Assembly: GCA_006176705.1 (NCBI GenBank)
Contig: QRFJ01002498.1
Coordinates: forward strand, 62,001-126,000
Length of the DNA: 64,000 nucleotides
Direction of reading: 5' to 3'
From: Cocos nucifera
Lineage: Eukaryota; Streptophyta; Magnoliopsida; Arecales; Arecaceae
The position numbers and the translations under genes were made by a program. Below the pieces are notes generated by a model. The model was not told where the DNA came from, ran no database searches, and saw only the letters and a list, made by a program, of their open reading frames with translations. Of this stretch, positions 9,820 to 21,393 are shown piece after piece. How positions within the stretch are numbered: position 1 is the stretch's first letter; every line of letters starts with the position of its first letter.

Positions 9820-11534
9820 CTAAAGATGGAATCGACAAGAATCATCAGAGTCAGGATCTAAATCAGAATTGGAGATGTCATGCAGAATATCGGGAGCAAG
9901 GCCATAAGAACGACTACGGTCACGTCTGCCTCGACCTCGAGAAGAGGAACTGGCACGAATAGGAGTAGCATGAGCAGAAGGACAAAAAGGTCTGGCAATA
10001 AATGAAGATGAGGTTTGGGATAATAGAATAAGTCGAATAAAGTCAAGCTGTCCCATTGCTCTTGACAGAGACTGCATGAGAGAACCAATCATAGTAGAAA
10101 CAACATCACTGGATTCTTTGATCTCATCTCTCAAAGACTCAATCTTGGCCTCCAATGCACAACGAAGACTATCACCCTCAGTAGATAAAGCATAAATCAG
10201 AGGAACAAACTTGCTCGACTGAGGAATCGCTAACCCCATCACCTACCTCTGGAGATCTAGTACTCTCCCAATCAACCTTAGAATAGAAGCATCAAACTCC
10301 TCAAATTAAGCAGACAAGGCTGTGAGCATCTGAAATACTATAGAGATATAAGGAGCTATCGACTGATCAAGTAAGGGGTTAGTCTAAGATCTCTCTTCCT
10401 GAGCAAATTTTGAGGTGCTTCTACTGGCAAACTGCTAGGACAAGAGAGTGGCAACTTATTGAGAAATCATCTGAAGCTGATCATCTGCAAGTCTGACCAC
10501 AGTGGGATCTCCTCTGCTCCTAGACTGAGGAACCGATGAATCTCTCCTCACGAACTCAGAAGAACCTGCTTCATGATCTGATACAAACTAAATGTCCGAT
10601 GAAGCTTTTCGCTCACAGATGGTGAAGATGGTCCTTCCTCCTTTGGTCTATCCTCCTCCTCGGCTTCCTTCGACCAACCACCATCACTTTTAGAGAAGCC
10701 CATTCTGTGCAGAGTGTGGTGGTTGATGGTGTCTGTGTAGGATAATTTAGCAATGGCCTCCCACTCAAAGCTAACTCTAAATCTCCTAAATACCAAAGTG
10801 AGGGCCATACCATAAGGCAAATGTGCCTTAGATCTATTCAAGGTCTCCCTGATGGCTTCAATCATAAGAACTGGGAGGTTCAGGAGGGTCTCAAAAATCA
10901 TATTAAATATAATGCAGATGTCTCTACTAGATAAAAGATCGTGTCTACCACTCCTCGAAACAAGTAACTTAGTGACCATATGGTGAAGGAGACTCATTTC
11001 TACAGAAAGAAATTTGGCTTCTAACTTGTTTTGATCTCTTATAATACCACTCCCAAAACTAACTCGAAGTCCATCCTCTTTATGTGCAAGTTTCATTTCT
11101 TTGTATCCTTCACATGGTAAATGTAAAATCTCCCCTAAATGGACTGGGTCAAGTACAATATCAACACCTTTCATAGTAGATTTCACTGTTCCATTGGAAT
11201 AACTCAAATTCAGATAAAATTTTCTTACCAAATCAACATAGGTGGCTTCTTTCAACTGACAGTAAAATTTTCATCCTCAATTTTTAATTTTTGAGCCAAT
11301 AGTGAACCCTTCTCTCTCAAAAAATCTAAAATCTATATTTTTTCTGGGTTCAACTTTATTGTCAGAGAGGGGTAACTTGCTTGGACTGAGAGGAGACTGT
11401 GAAGGGACAGGAACTGGGCCAGGAGCACAAGTTGGAGCCGATGGAGATGTTGAAGCCACCCTTTTCCTTCTCTCTTCTTCCTTCAAGCCTCGGGTTGATC
11501 TTCTTCTTTGAGAGAGTTTTATTTTAGGAGCCAT
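9820..11534 (-). pseudogene. El-1 env-like third ORF, broken
   Basis: Lies between pol and the 3' LTR, the position of the env-like ORF of Sireviruses. It begins with a basic N-terminus (MAPKIKLSQRRRSTRG, ATG at 11534). One in-frame stop at 11277-11279 separates it from the 235-codon section 11255-10548, which resembles, from memory, the plant-transposon-associated domain seen in such third ORFs (FYLNLSYSNGTVKSTMKGV region). A frameshift near 10540-10240 leads to the last section (10242-9820), with a heptad-like stretch (LEAKIESLRDEIKESSD) and an Arg/Ser-rich tail. Function in the family is unproven; no clear signal peptide or fusion segment is visible. Confidence 0.5.
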
Positions 11535-12017
11535 TCCAAGTGAGAGAGAGCTTAAGATCAATAAAGAAACATGGGAGGAGGTTGAATTGAAAGGATTTTG
11601 AGGGATAGAGGGAGGATTAGTGGAAGAGAGGCCAATGGTGGGAGGGTCGATTTTGAGGCTAGGGCTTGCTTGAAACCTTGAATCCACCCGAAAAAGAGAG
11701 AGAGGGGAGTATATTTGGACTCTCTTATGGTCAATTTAGGTGGGAGATCACGAATATTTGGAGATTTTAGGCTGGCTTTTGTAGTTGAGGAAGGGGGGAA
11801 GAAGGCTCGATTTTGATTGAAGAATGGGAGAAGATGAGGTTGGCCTATTTGGTCGAAGAAGATGACATTTTTGCCAACTAAACAAAGGCGCCTGATGGAT
11901 TTTAATAAGATAAAGATCAAAATGCCCTAGGGATGACCCATGGCACTAAAAATTTAAAAAAAAATGAAAACAAATCAAGAAAAATTTGGGATTAAGGGGA
12001 AGGGTTCCACTCATAAG
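11535..12017 (-). other. El-1 spacer upstream of env-like ORF
   Basis: Non-coding part of El-1 between the pol end (15561, displaced by El-2) and the env-like ORF. ORFs here (11558-11920) appear to be chance readings. El-2 inserted at its far edge. Confidence 0.4.
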
Positions 12018-12958
12018 TGTTAAAATTTGACGTCTTGAATTTGATCCACGATAAGAAGAGAATCAATTTTCAGCACAACAGTCGGGCCGGCTCTGATACG
12101 CAGTCGAGCCGGCTTGAATTAAGATCAAGCCAACTCGAACCACAATCGAGCTGGCTCTCTCAGACAGACAGACAGTAGGAGTTCGGATGAGATGCAGTCA
12201 AACCAGCTCGATCCCTGATCGAGCCAGTTCGACGGAGGTGAACAAAATACTATGGGATTTTTTTTATTTGAAATCAGATTGTGATTAATCCAAAAAATCT
12301 ATGAAAGTTGCGCATGGATCACAGGATCCAGCGGTCATGGAGTATTGCGGCCATGATCAGAAGATCAAAAAATATTCTAAGATTTCATCAAGGACATGTT
12401 TGACTCATATTAGGAGAACGAGCCCTATTAGAACTCCTATGAACTACTGAGAAGAGGATTCTCATTCTATTTAAAGGACTGAGGTGCTGTGGAGCAGAAA
12501 AGGTAGCACGTGTGGTGTGAGAGGTACGTAGAAAGGCTCAGGCAGTCATCGAGAGGAGCTTGGTAGAGCTCCTAGTACGTGCAGCCCACAAGAGAGAGAA
12601 GCAACATGTGCATAGCATCCGACGAGGAGGCTGTGAGGGCAGAGCATCTTGTAGCTTTTATGGATCTTCTTGGGATTCTGAGAGACCTTTTGTAAGGATA
12701 AATTCTAATTGAGAGAGATTTGTATATGATAAGTTGAGAGTGGATGTTCTCCTCTTGTACCTATTTTTTTCTTTCATAGTGAAGCTTTGCATGCCTCATG
12801 GAGGTGAGCCTTTAGGCTGATCCACGTACTTGATTATTTTCTTATTTTATTTTTTTCTTCTTTTTGCTACAATAATTTGGTACTAAATCCTTAATAAGCG
12901 GTATTAAAGTAGCTAATATCCCAATAGTTTGGTATTAAAGTAAGTTGATACCATAATA
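12018..12958 (+). repeat. El-2 5' LTR
   Basis: 941 bp, starts TGTTA and ends 'ccataata' (CA decayed to TA), homologous to 14529-15443. It carries about six copies of a palindromic 'cgagccggctcg'-type unit at 12081-12235. Several 'ggtatnaaag' words repeat near its 3' end. Confidence 0.9.
12081..12235. repeat. Clustered CGAGCCGGCTCG-type palindromes
   Basis: Imperfect copies include gtcgggccggctctg, gtcgagccggcttga, aatcgagctggctctc and gatcgagccagttcgac. The equivalent cluster in the 3' LTR is at about 14585-14730. A similar cluster lies in the leader of El-6 (54410-54640). Confidence 0.6.
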
Positions 12959-12960
12959 AT

Positions 12961-12972
12961 TGGTATCAGAGC
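12961..12972 (+). other. El-2 primer-binding site
   Basis: TGGTATCAGAGC, the usual complement of the 3' end of plant initiator tRNA-Met, two bases after the LTR end. Confidence 0.85.
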
Positions 12973-13039
12973 TAGATGGTATCAGAGCCAGATATTATTA
13001 GAGTGTAGATTATAGCAGTAGATAGAGGTTGAAGAATAT

Positions 13040-14240
13040 AGAGAAGACAAGCACAATCAAGGTGGAGATCAACATGTTCGATGGAAAGAATAAATTCTCC
13101 TTATGGTAAGCAAGGATAAAGGATGTCCTCATCCAACATGGATTGATCGACTCTCTCTTGTATAATAAGATGCCAGCCACCATAGAGGTGAAGAATTGAA
13201 AGTGGATCCAGATGCAGACGGTGAGCATGATTCGCTTGTACCTAGCAAATGATGTGGTGATCCATGTACTTGGCGAGATTTTTTTGATGATGTTGTGGTT
13301 GAAGCTCGAGGAGTTTTACATGACAAAGTCGCTCACCAACATGCTATTCTTTTGGAGGTAGTTTTACCAGCTATGGATGGATGAAGGTCAGAGCATGCGA
13401 GAGCATCTATCCAACTTCTAGAAGATCCTCACCGACCTTCTCAATGTTGGTAAAAAAGTTGAGAAGAAGACTAGGATGTTGGTCTTGCTAGCATCGCTCT
13501 CTCCTTCGTATGAGTCCTTGGTGACTGCTCTTCTAGTGGAAAAAAGTATCCTCAAGATGGACGAGATCATTGCAGCGATACTTCAGAATGAGGTTCTCAG
13601 GAGAAAGAATCCAACTTCGAGCTTAGATGATAGAGCTTAGCTTTAGCAATTTCTAGAGGAGCAAGAGGTAGTAGATAGAGCGATAGAGGATTGCGAGAAG
13701 GATGATCCTAGTCTAAGATGAGGGATCCTAAAAAGATTAGATGCTACAGATGTGATAAGTTGGGGCATCAAGTCAAGGATTGCCCACAACTCAAGGATCG
13801 GACGAGGGCTACTACAACGACGGTCAGTAGCAAGTCAGAGGATGATGTCCTAGAGATATCTAATGAGGTATCTAATTCTTTTCAGTAGTAGATTTTAGAT
13901 TCTACATGCACATATAATGTTTGTTGTAGAAAGAAGCAGTTTGACTCCCTAGAGAGCAGTGATGGTACTGTTTATCTATCGGATCGATCGAGCTATGCGA
14001 TTAGAGGCGTCAGGATGGTCAATTGAAAGGCACATGATGGTGCAGTGAGAAGATTGGGGGAGGTCCAATACATATCCAATTTTAGATGAAATCTTATCTC
14101 ATTGAGCAGACTGAATTTAAACGGCTATAGGTGGATAGCTGATGATGGAATCCTGAAGGTCATGTATGATGATAGAATGATATTGAAGGAAAAGAAGAGA
14201 CAAGAGGATATTACCATCTGGCAGGAAGCTCAGTGCGAGG
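13040..14240 (+). pseudogene. El-2 gag with CCHC knuckle and partial protease, broken
   Basis: A gag-like reading frame begins near 13074 (MFDGKNKFSLW). It includes the retrotransposon gag wording MREHLSNF, LLASLSPSYESLVTALL and MDEIIAAIL, then a complete knuckle CYRCDKLGHQVKDC (13742-13783; CX2CX4HX4C). A protease start ILDSTCTY near 13892 has Thr in place of Gly of the D-S-G triad. The C-terminal protease wording RNLISLSRLNLNGY is near 14090. Beyond about 14240 no domain is seen. Several stops are single transitions from Gln or Trp codons, so the frame was presumably open once. Confidence 0.7.
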
Positions 14241-14528
14241 TGGAGCTTTAGGTGGAGATGGATCGGGCATGAGATGGAAGATTCGAAAGGATGAGAGGCG
14301 ATGTACCTCTCGTTGTAGTGTGAAGTTCCTATTGCCATAGGAGAATTCTTCGATCAAGTCTTTGGTCAAAGTAGACATAGCCCATGACAGAGATGAGATC
14401 GAGCGGTCTGGCTCGACTCCTATGTTTGCCCACCCATGATCAGTAGACATGCCCCAAGGCATGGGGGCGAGATGGATCACAAGCTCTCAAAGTCAAGTGG
14501 AGGCCGAATATCGAGTCGAGATGGAGAT

Positions 14529-15443
14529 TGTTAGGATTTGACACCTCGAATTTGATCCATAGTAAGAAGAAAATCAATTTTTAGCACAGCAGTTGGGCTG
14601 ACTTTGATACGCGGTCGAGCCAGCTCGAACCATAGTTGACCTGGCTCTCTCAGGTAGATAGACAACAGGAGTCTGAATGAGACACAGTTGAGCTAGCTTG
14701 ATCCCTAATCAAGCCGGCTCGATGGAGGTGAACAGAACATGATGGGATTTTTTCTATTTAGACTTGAATTATGATTAATCCAAGGGGTCTACGAGAGTTG
14801 CACATGGACCATAGGATCTAGCAGCCATGGAGGGTTGCAGTCATGATTTGAAGAACGAAAAATATTTCAAGACTCTATCAAAAATATATTCGACTCATAT
14901 TAGGAGAATGAGCCCTGTTAGGACTTATGTGAACTGCTGAGAAGAAGATTCTCATCCTATTTAAAGGATTGAAATACTGTGGAGTAGAAAATATGGCGTG
15001 TGTGGTGTGAGAGGCATATAGAGAGGCTCAAACAGCCATCGAGAGGAGCTTAGCAAAGTGCCGAGTATGTACAACCCATAAGAGAGAGAAGCAATAGGTG
15101 TATAGCATCCGATGAGGAGGCTATGAGGGCAGAGCATCTTATAGCTTCTATGGGTCTCCTTAGAATTTTAAGAGAGCTTTTGTGAGGGTAGCTTCTAATT
15201 GAAGAAGATTTATATATGATGAGTTGAGAGTATGTGTTCTCCTCTTATACCTATTTTTCTCGTTCATAGTGAAGCTTTGCATGCCCCATGGAGACGAGCC
15301 TTTAGGTTGATCTATATATTTGATTATTTTTTTATTTTATTTTTTTTTCTACCGTAATAATTTGGTACTAGATCCTTAACAAGCGGTATCAGAATAGCTG
15401 ATATCCCAATAGTTTGGTATCAAAGCGAGTTGATACCATAACA
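14529..15443 (+). repeat. El-2 3' LTR
   Basis: 915 bp, starts TGTTAGGATTTGAC and ends 'ccataaca'. The purine-rich 'gagatggagat' immediately before it is the likely polypurine tract. Differences from the 5' copy are mostly C/T and G/A, often at CG. Confidence 0.9.
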
Positions 15444-15560
15444 ATAAGATTGGTCATAGGAGAGGTAGAATTGAGCTTTTAAAGATAGAAAAATGAGAGG
15501 TCATCTCAAGGTTTGGTTCAAGGAAGTTTTCACAAAAGAAACTTGGAATCAAAATGATAC

Positions 15561-18165
15561 TTAAGCTGAAGGATTAAGGATTTCTAGTTCTCTCCTAATC
15601 TCACAAAATCTATCCTCACTTAAGGCTTTAGTAAAAATATCAGCGAATTATCTTTCAGTACAAACATAATCAAGAATTATATCATTATTTTGAACATGCT
15701 GTCTTATGAAATGATGCCTTATTTCAATGTATTTTGATCTAGAGTATTGAATCAGGTTTTTAGTTAAATTAATGGCACTGGTATTATCATATCTTATGAA
15801 AGTTTTGTTAAGTTTAATACCAAAGTCCTCAAGTTGTTGCTTAATCAACAAGATTTGTATACAGCAACTTCTAACTACAATATATTCGACCTCGATCATA
15901 GACAATGCTACCGAATTTTGTTTCTTGCTAAATCAAAAGATTAAGTTAACTCCTAAGAATTGGCAAGTTTCACTAGTGCTTTTTCTATCTAATCTACATC
16001 CAACAAAGTCAGCATTTGAGTATCTTATAAAGTCAATTAAAGAGTTCTTAAAAAACCATAATCTTAAAGTTTGAATTCCTTTTAAATATTTAAATATTCT
16101 TTTAACTGTATTTAAGTATGATTTTTTTAGATTAAACTGAAAACTAGTACATATGCAAATACTAAATATGATATCTGATCTACTGGCAGTAAGATACAAT
16201 AAGGAACCAATCATGTTTCTATAAAGTTTGGAGTCGACATTTTTACCTTCTTTATCCTTGTCAAGCTTACATGATGGGCTCATGAGGGTACCAATAGTTT
16301 TGGAGCTCTCCATCCCAAATCTCTTTAGTAGTTCTCTTGTGTTCTTGCTTTGGTTGACGAAGATCCCTTTATTTGTTTGATTTAAAGTTCAAGGAAGAAT
16401 GTAAGTTTACCCATCATGTTCATCTCGAACTCTTGCTGCATGAGCTTAGTAAAATCTTGACATAGAGTTTCATTAGTAGACCCAAATATAATATCATCAA
16501 CATATATTTATATTACTAAAATATCATCATGATTTCTTTTAATGAAAAGAGTTTTATCAATATTTTCTCTTGAAAACTCATTATTAAGAAAAAACTTACT
16601 TAACCTTTCATACCAAGCCTTAGGTGCTTATTTTAGTCCATATAAAGCCTTGTTCAATTTGAAAACATAATTTGGAAAGATATGATTTTCAAAATTGGAA
16701 GGTTGTTCTACATAAACTTCTTCGATAATATATCCATTTTAAAAAGCATTTTTAACATCTATTTGAAATAACTTAAAGTTCATAAAGCAAGCATAAGCAA
16801 GTAAAAGTCTAATTACTTCTAATCTAGCAACCGGTGCAAAGATTTCATGAAAATCAATTTTCTTTTCTTGATTATATCCCTTTGCAACCAATCTTACTTT
16901 ATTTCTAATTACATTTCCATTTTCATCCAATTTATTTCTATATATCCATTTTCATTAAAGTCCATATATTTTTTCTTTTAAATTGATTAAGTTCTTCTTG
17001 CATTATATTAATCCAATTATAGTCTTTTTTAGCTTCATCTATAGTTTTAGGTTCAAAATACGATACAAATGCAAAGTGATTACAAATATCTCTAAGTGAG
17101 GAACGAGTTCTTACCTTATGTATAGGATCATCAATAATTAGTTTTTTAGGATGATTGTGAACATACCTCCATTCGTTTGGAAAATCATTTGTACCTTGAG
17201 GTTGTTCTTATTGTTCTCCACCTTCATCTTCTTGTTTGTCCTCATGTTCTTCTTCATTTTGAATTGTTGAGTCTTTATGGGTAAGTTCATTCATTTCTTC
17301 TATAAGAGGACCTGCATCATCAATATCTTCACTCTTTCTTGATGGAAGATCATTAGTCTCATCAAATATAATATATATTGACTTTTCTACTACTAAGATT
17401 CTTTTATTGAAAACTCTAAAAGCTTTACTAGAAGATGAATATCTAAGAAAGATGGCTTCATTGGATTTAGCATCAAATTTTTTCAATCTTTCTTTACCAT
17501 TATTCAAAACAAAATATCGACTGCCAAAAACATGAAAATATGTAATATTTAGTTTTCTTCGTTTCCAAAGCTCATAAGATGTTTTCTTTAAAATTGGTCT
17601 AATTAGTGCATAGTTTAAAATATAACATACTATGTTAATTGCTTCCATCCAAAAGTATCTTAGGAGGTTGCTTTCACATAGCATGGTACAGATCATTTTT
17701 TTAAGAATTCTATTTTTGCTTTCTATTACCTCATTTTATTAGAGTGTCTAAGGTGCTGAAAAATTATGGACTATACTTTTTTCATCATAAAATTTTTTAA
17801 AGTCTTGATTTTTAAATTTGATTTCATGATCACTTCGGACACTATAAATTAAAAATCTTTTTTTATTTATAAATTTTTGGTAAAACTTTGAGAAAACTTA
17901 AAAAGTTTCATCTTTATGTGCTAAAAAAAATCCATGTAAAACATGAAAATCATCGATAATTACAAAATCATATCGTTTGCCATCTAAGCTTGTAGTTCTT
18001 GTAAGTCCAAATAAATCCATATGCAATAATTCTAATGGCCTAGAAGTTGAAACTATATTTTGAGACTTGAATGAAACTTTGGTTTGCTTACCTAATTGGC
18101 ATGCATCATAAATCTTATCTTTTTTAAAATTTAATTTAGGTAAATCGATAACTAATTTCTTCTTA
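15561..18165 (-). pseudogene. El-1 pol, C-terminal part: integrase, RT and RNase H, broken
   Basis: Reading from 18165: the end of GAG-pre-integrase (KIYDACQLGKQTK), integrase core (LLHMDLFGLTRTTSLDGKRY, VIIDDF), integrase C-terminal part (17696-17208), RT (VRLVAKGYNQEKKIDFHEIF at 16930-16739; the YVDD catalytic box near 16500) and RNase H (16313-15648, YDNTSAINLTKN, SKYIEIRHHFIRQ). It ends at a TAA at 15561-15563. About five frameshifts or stops break it. It connects exactly, across El-3, to the part at 47689, which shows both were one gene. Confidence 0.9.
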
Positions 18166-18170
18166 ATAAG

Positions 18171-19703
18171 TGCTGACCTCATGATTGATTTTGATGATCG
18201 TCAAACTTTGAGTGTTTAAGTATTTAACCATATATTTTAAGAGTGGATGTAGGTCTTTTCAGGAATTCAAATTGAAGAAATTAATTCAAGAAAATACCAC
18301 ACAAAAATTATCAAGTCAAGAGCTTGAAGAAAGTTAAATTGATAAAGATGTTTCAAGAAGGGCAAAATCATAATTTCACCAAGTTGGAGATCAAGAAAAT
18401 ATTTTTTGGAAGCTTTAAGAGGATTATAAAAAAATTCAAAACTTTTAAAGATAATTTGGAAAGATTTGAAAATCAAAAAATAAAAAAAAAATAAGTTTGG
18501 ATAAAAGAGGGCGACCCCTAGGTCATCTCTTTTTGATTTGACATGATAGCATGCAAGGCTGAAAGTAGCATGCTGAAAAGAGGCCACCCCTGGATCATCC
18601 GATGGAAAAGAGGCGACTCCTGGGTCATCCCCTATAGATCTTGAGTGCAGAACAAAAAATAGTTTTCTTGTCTGTTGCAAAAGGGGCAACTTATGGGGCA
18701 TCCCATGAAAAAAGGAGCGTCCTATGGGACGTCCCCTACGACAAAAAATCCTATAACGACTAGTTTTTCTGACCGTTATTGATGCATTTAATGCCTAATA
18801 AAAGCTCTCCAATGGCTTAAAATGGCTACTACTCATCCTCCAGCATTGATTAAAGGTATAAAAGACTAGAGATTCAATTGGAATAAAAACTAAGAGAATT
18901 TGAAAGAAAAATCATCATTTCTTGGAAGAAATATTGAATATCATTGAAAAGAGAGAGAATAGAGAGGAACCAAGCTTCAAAATCATAGAGCTTTTAAGAG
19001 AAACTATCTTCATCATCTTTCACATTCTTTCAAGCATCAAGAAGAGAAGTTGAAGCATTATTTAAGCCATCCAACACCAACTTCTTTGAGCTTCAAAGAG
19101 TTCTAATTTCTAGTTTTCTATTTTATGCTCAAACTTGTACTTGGATTTTTATTTTTTTATAATTTTTTTTGAAAGAAAAAAACTTGAAAATTAGGTCGGT
19201 CCAAGCTCGTAATTGGATATTATAAAGATTGTGGTTGGTGCTCTCGTTGAAAATCAACTGGATTGTTAGTGAGCCCGAAAAACTAATGGTGTTTGATTTT
19301 AGTTGGTGAGATCAAAAAATCAACTGAATTTTATTTGTGAGCCCAAGAAAACAAACACATTGTAACCAAAAAAAGATTATAGTGAAATTCCCAAAGAAAG
19401 CCTGAAGAGTGGACGTAGGAGTGGGTTGCTCCAAACCACTATAAAACTTTGTGTTTATGATTATGTTCTTCACTTTCTTACTTTACTTATCTTTACTTCT
19501 TGCTTTATTTATATTACTACTTATTTAGCTTAGCCATAATTCATGCATAGTTTCATACACATTTGATTCCACTGCATACACTACAAAATCATTTCAAGCT
19601 GAATTAATTTAAGTAAAGCACATATTTATTTAGAGTTAAATTTAGTCAAAATTTTTATAAACCTAATTCATTCCTCCTCTTGGGTTGCTACCTTTGGTCC
19701 ACA
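18171..19703 (+). repeat. El-3 5' LTR
   Basis: 1533 bp, starts TGCTGACCTCATGATTG and ends TTGGTCCACA. It carries palindromic 'gggcgacc..tgggtcatccc' units at 18509-18736. Over its first 150 bases I count by eye about 20 differences from the 3' copy, all but one small indel being transitions. Confidence 0.93.
18509..18736. repeat. Palindromic repeat cluster in El-3 LTR
   Basis: Five imperfect copies of a 'ggggcgaccc(a/c)tgggtcatcccc' palindrome, near 18509, 18581, 18611, 18683 and 18713; the counterpart cluster in the 3' LTR is at about 46510-46712. Sirevirus LTRs are reported to carry conserved clustered palindromes, though with other sequences. Confidence 0.6.
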
Positions 19704-19705
19704 AG

Positions 19706-19717
19706 TGGTATCAAAGC
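19706..19717 (+). other. El-3 primer-binding site
   Basis: TGGTATCAAAGC, one transition from the canonical tRNA-Met site, two bases after the LTR. El-1 has the same variant (49831-49842, minus). Confidence 0.8.
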
Positions 19718-19768
19718 TAGGTTTTTTGTTATTAATTATTGATCCAACAGTCGGGGACAAAAGATCTT

Positions 19769-21371
19769 ATGGCAACCCCAAGTGATGTTTTTTTTATTGA
19801 AGGCTAATCTACTTCTAGACCACCTTTATTTGATGGCACCAACTACACCTTTTGAAAGATTAAAATGAGAATTTTCATACAAGCTCTAGATTATAATTTA
19901 TGAAGAATCATAACTAGAGGACCACACACACCCATGAAAATTGTAAATGGTATGACTCTTTCCAAACTAAAAAAGAAATGGAATCTTTTTGATAAAATGA
20001 TGGCTCAATTAAATATAAAAGCCATCAACATACTCTATTGTTCCTTAGATATGGATGAGTTTAATAGAATATCATTTTGCACATCAACTAAAAAAAATTG
20101 AAACATATTAAAAATAATTCATGAAGGAACAAGCCAAGTTAAAGAAACCAAAATTAACTTGCTTGTTCGTAAATATGAAATATTTAAAATGAAAAAATAT
20201 GAGACTATTTTTGATATATTTGCCAAATTAACTAAAATTATAAATGCTTTAAATAGCCTAGGCAAAATTTATTCTAACTATGATCTTGTTTGCAAGTGCT
20301 TAGGTTTTTAACTAAAGATTGGAAAGCTAAGGTAATAGCAATACAAGAAGCGAAGGATCTCACCAAGCTATCCCTAGAAGAGCTCATGGATTCTCTTATG
20401 ACCCATGAGATGCAAATGGCTCAAAAGCAGGAAGAAGAGGAGCCAAAGAAATTGAAGACCATTGCCTTCAAGTCTACTTCATATTTACAAGAAAGCGATG
20501 AGTCGGAGGAAGATGAAAAAGAAAATGATGAGGACATGATGCTTCTTTCAAAAAAATTCAAGAAGTTCCTCATGAAGAAAGATATGAAGAAGGAGAAAGA
20601 AGAGAAGAAAATTGTCACCAACAACCAAATGCGTCCCAAAAAGATGAAGAAAAGTGCTTTACTAGGGATTTGGAAAAGTGGGGACATGTCAAGCTTGGAT
20701 GAGGAAGAGAAAAATGAAAATCTTTGCCTCATGACCTTGGATGATGAGGTAAATTTTGAAAACTCATCTAATTTTACTTTTGATGAACTACTTAATGCCT
20801 TTAATAAGTTAATGCATGAATTTAAAAAGTTAAGGCAGAAAAGTAGAGAGCTTAAAAAGGATAATCTCAATCTAATAGAAGAGAATAATTCTTTAGCTAA
20901 AGAAAAAGAAAAATTGATTAAATCTAAAAATTCGTTAGTTAAAGAAAATGTTGAGCTCAAGAAGAAAATTGATATTTTAAAATCCTTCCTAAAAAAAATA
21001 AAAATCTTTTAAATGAAAAGAAAAAAATCTTGGAAGAAAATAAAAAATTAAGAAGAGAAGTTAAGATTTTGAAACCTATTATAGAAAAGTTTATAATTAG
21101 CTTTCAAAATCTTTAATCTATGGTAAAAAATATTAGAGCTATTTTTAATAAAGTAGAAACTAGTTTTAATATTTTAAAAAAATAACACGATGATAAAAAT
21201 ATTTTCATAAGAGATTCAACTAAAGACTATTCTATTAAGTGCTTTAAATATAATCAAATTGACCATAAAATTTTAGAATGTAATTTTAAAAGTATTGGCC
21301 AAACTTTGATTAAATAAATTTTGGTTCCAAAAGGATCCAAGATGACTTGGGTACCAAAAATTATTAAGTAA
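19769..21371 (+). pseudogene. El-3 gag, degraded
   Basis: ATG at 19769 opens MATPSDVFFIEG, matching the start of El-1 gag in position and style, and is followed by gag wording (PPLFDGTNYTF, INILYCSLDMDEF) with stops. The longest open part is 20290-21012: acidic Glu/Lys-rich, then a long coiled coil (about residues 150-235, LLNAFNKLMHEFKKL onward). A CCHC knuckle expected after KKSALLGIW is missing. A second knuckle at 21240-21281 has Cys2 replaced by Tyr (CFKYNQIDHKILEC). It ends MTWVPKIIK then stop, a typical Copia gag-pol junction, but no protease follows. Confidence 0.8.
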
Positions 21372-21393
21372 TTTTGCAGGTGCACCTAGGATC

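Larger units (their letters stand above)
12018..15443 (+). mobile_element. El-2: short gag-protease LTR element without RT or integrase
   Basis: 3426 bp with LTRs at 12018-12958 and 14529-15443, a perfect primer-binding site at 12961-12972 and 5-bp duplication ATAAG at 12013-12017 and 15444-15448. The 1570-bp interior contains a gag-like region, a CCHC knuckle and the beginning of a protease, then stops; no integrase, RT or RNase H signature is present on either strand. Known elements of this kind, gag-bearing but pol-less, are called TR-GAG. It inserted into El-1 between pol and the env-like ORF. Confidence 0.9.

Noticed and set aside
18509..18736. Regularly spaced repeats that could suggest a CRISPR-like array
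   Set aside because: Units are imperfect palindromes with irregular spacing inside a eukaryotic LTR; no cas genes and clearly plant DNA.
20421..20960. A 179-codon minus-strand ORF
   Set aside because: Antisense shadow of the El-3 gag coiled coil; Ser/Phe/Leu-rich as expected from reversed Lys/Glu codons.
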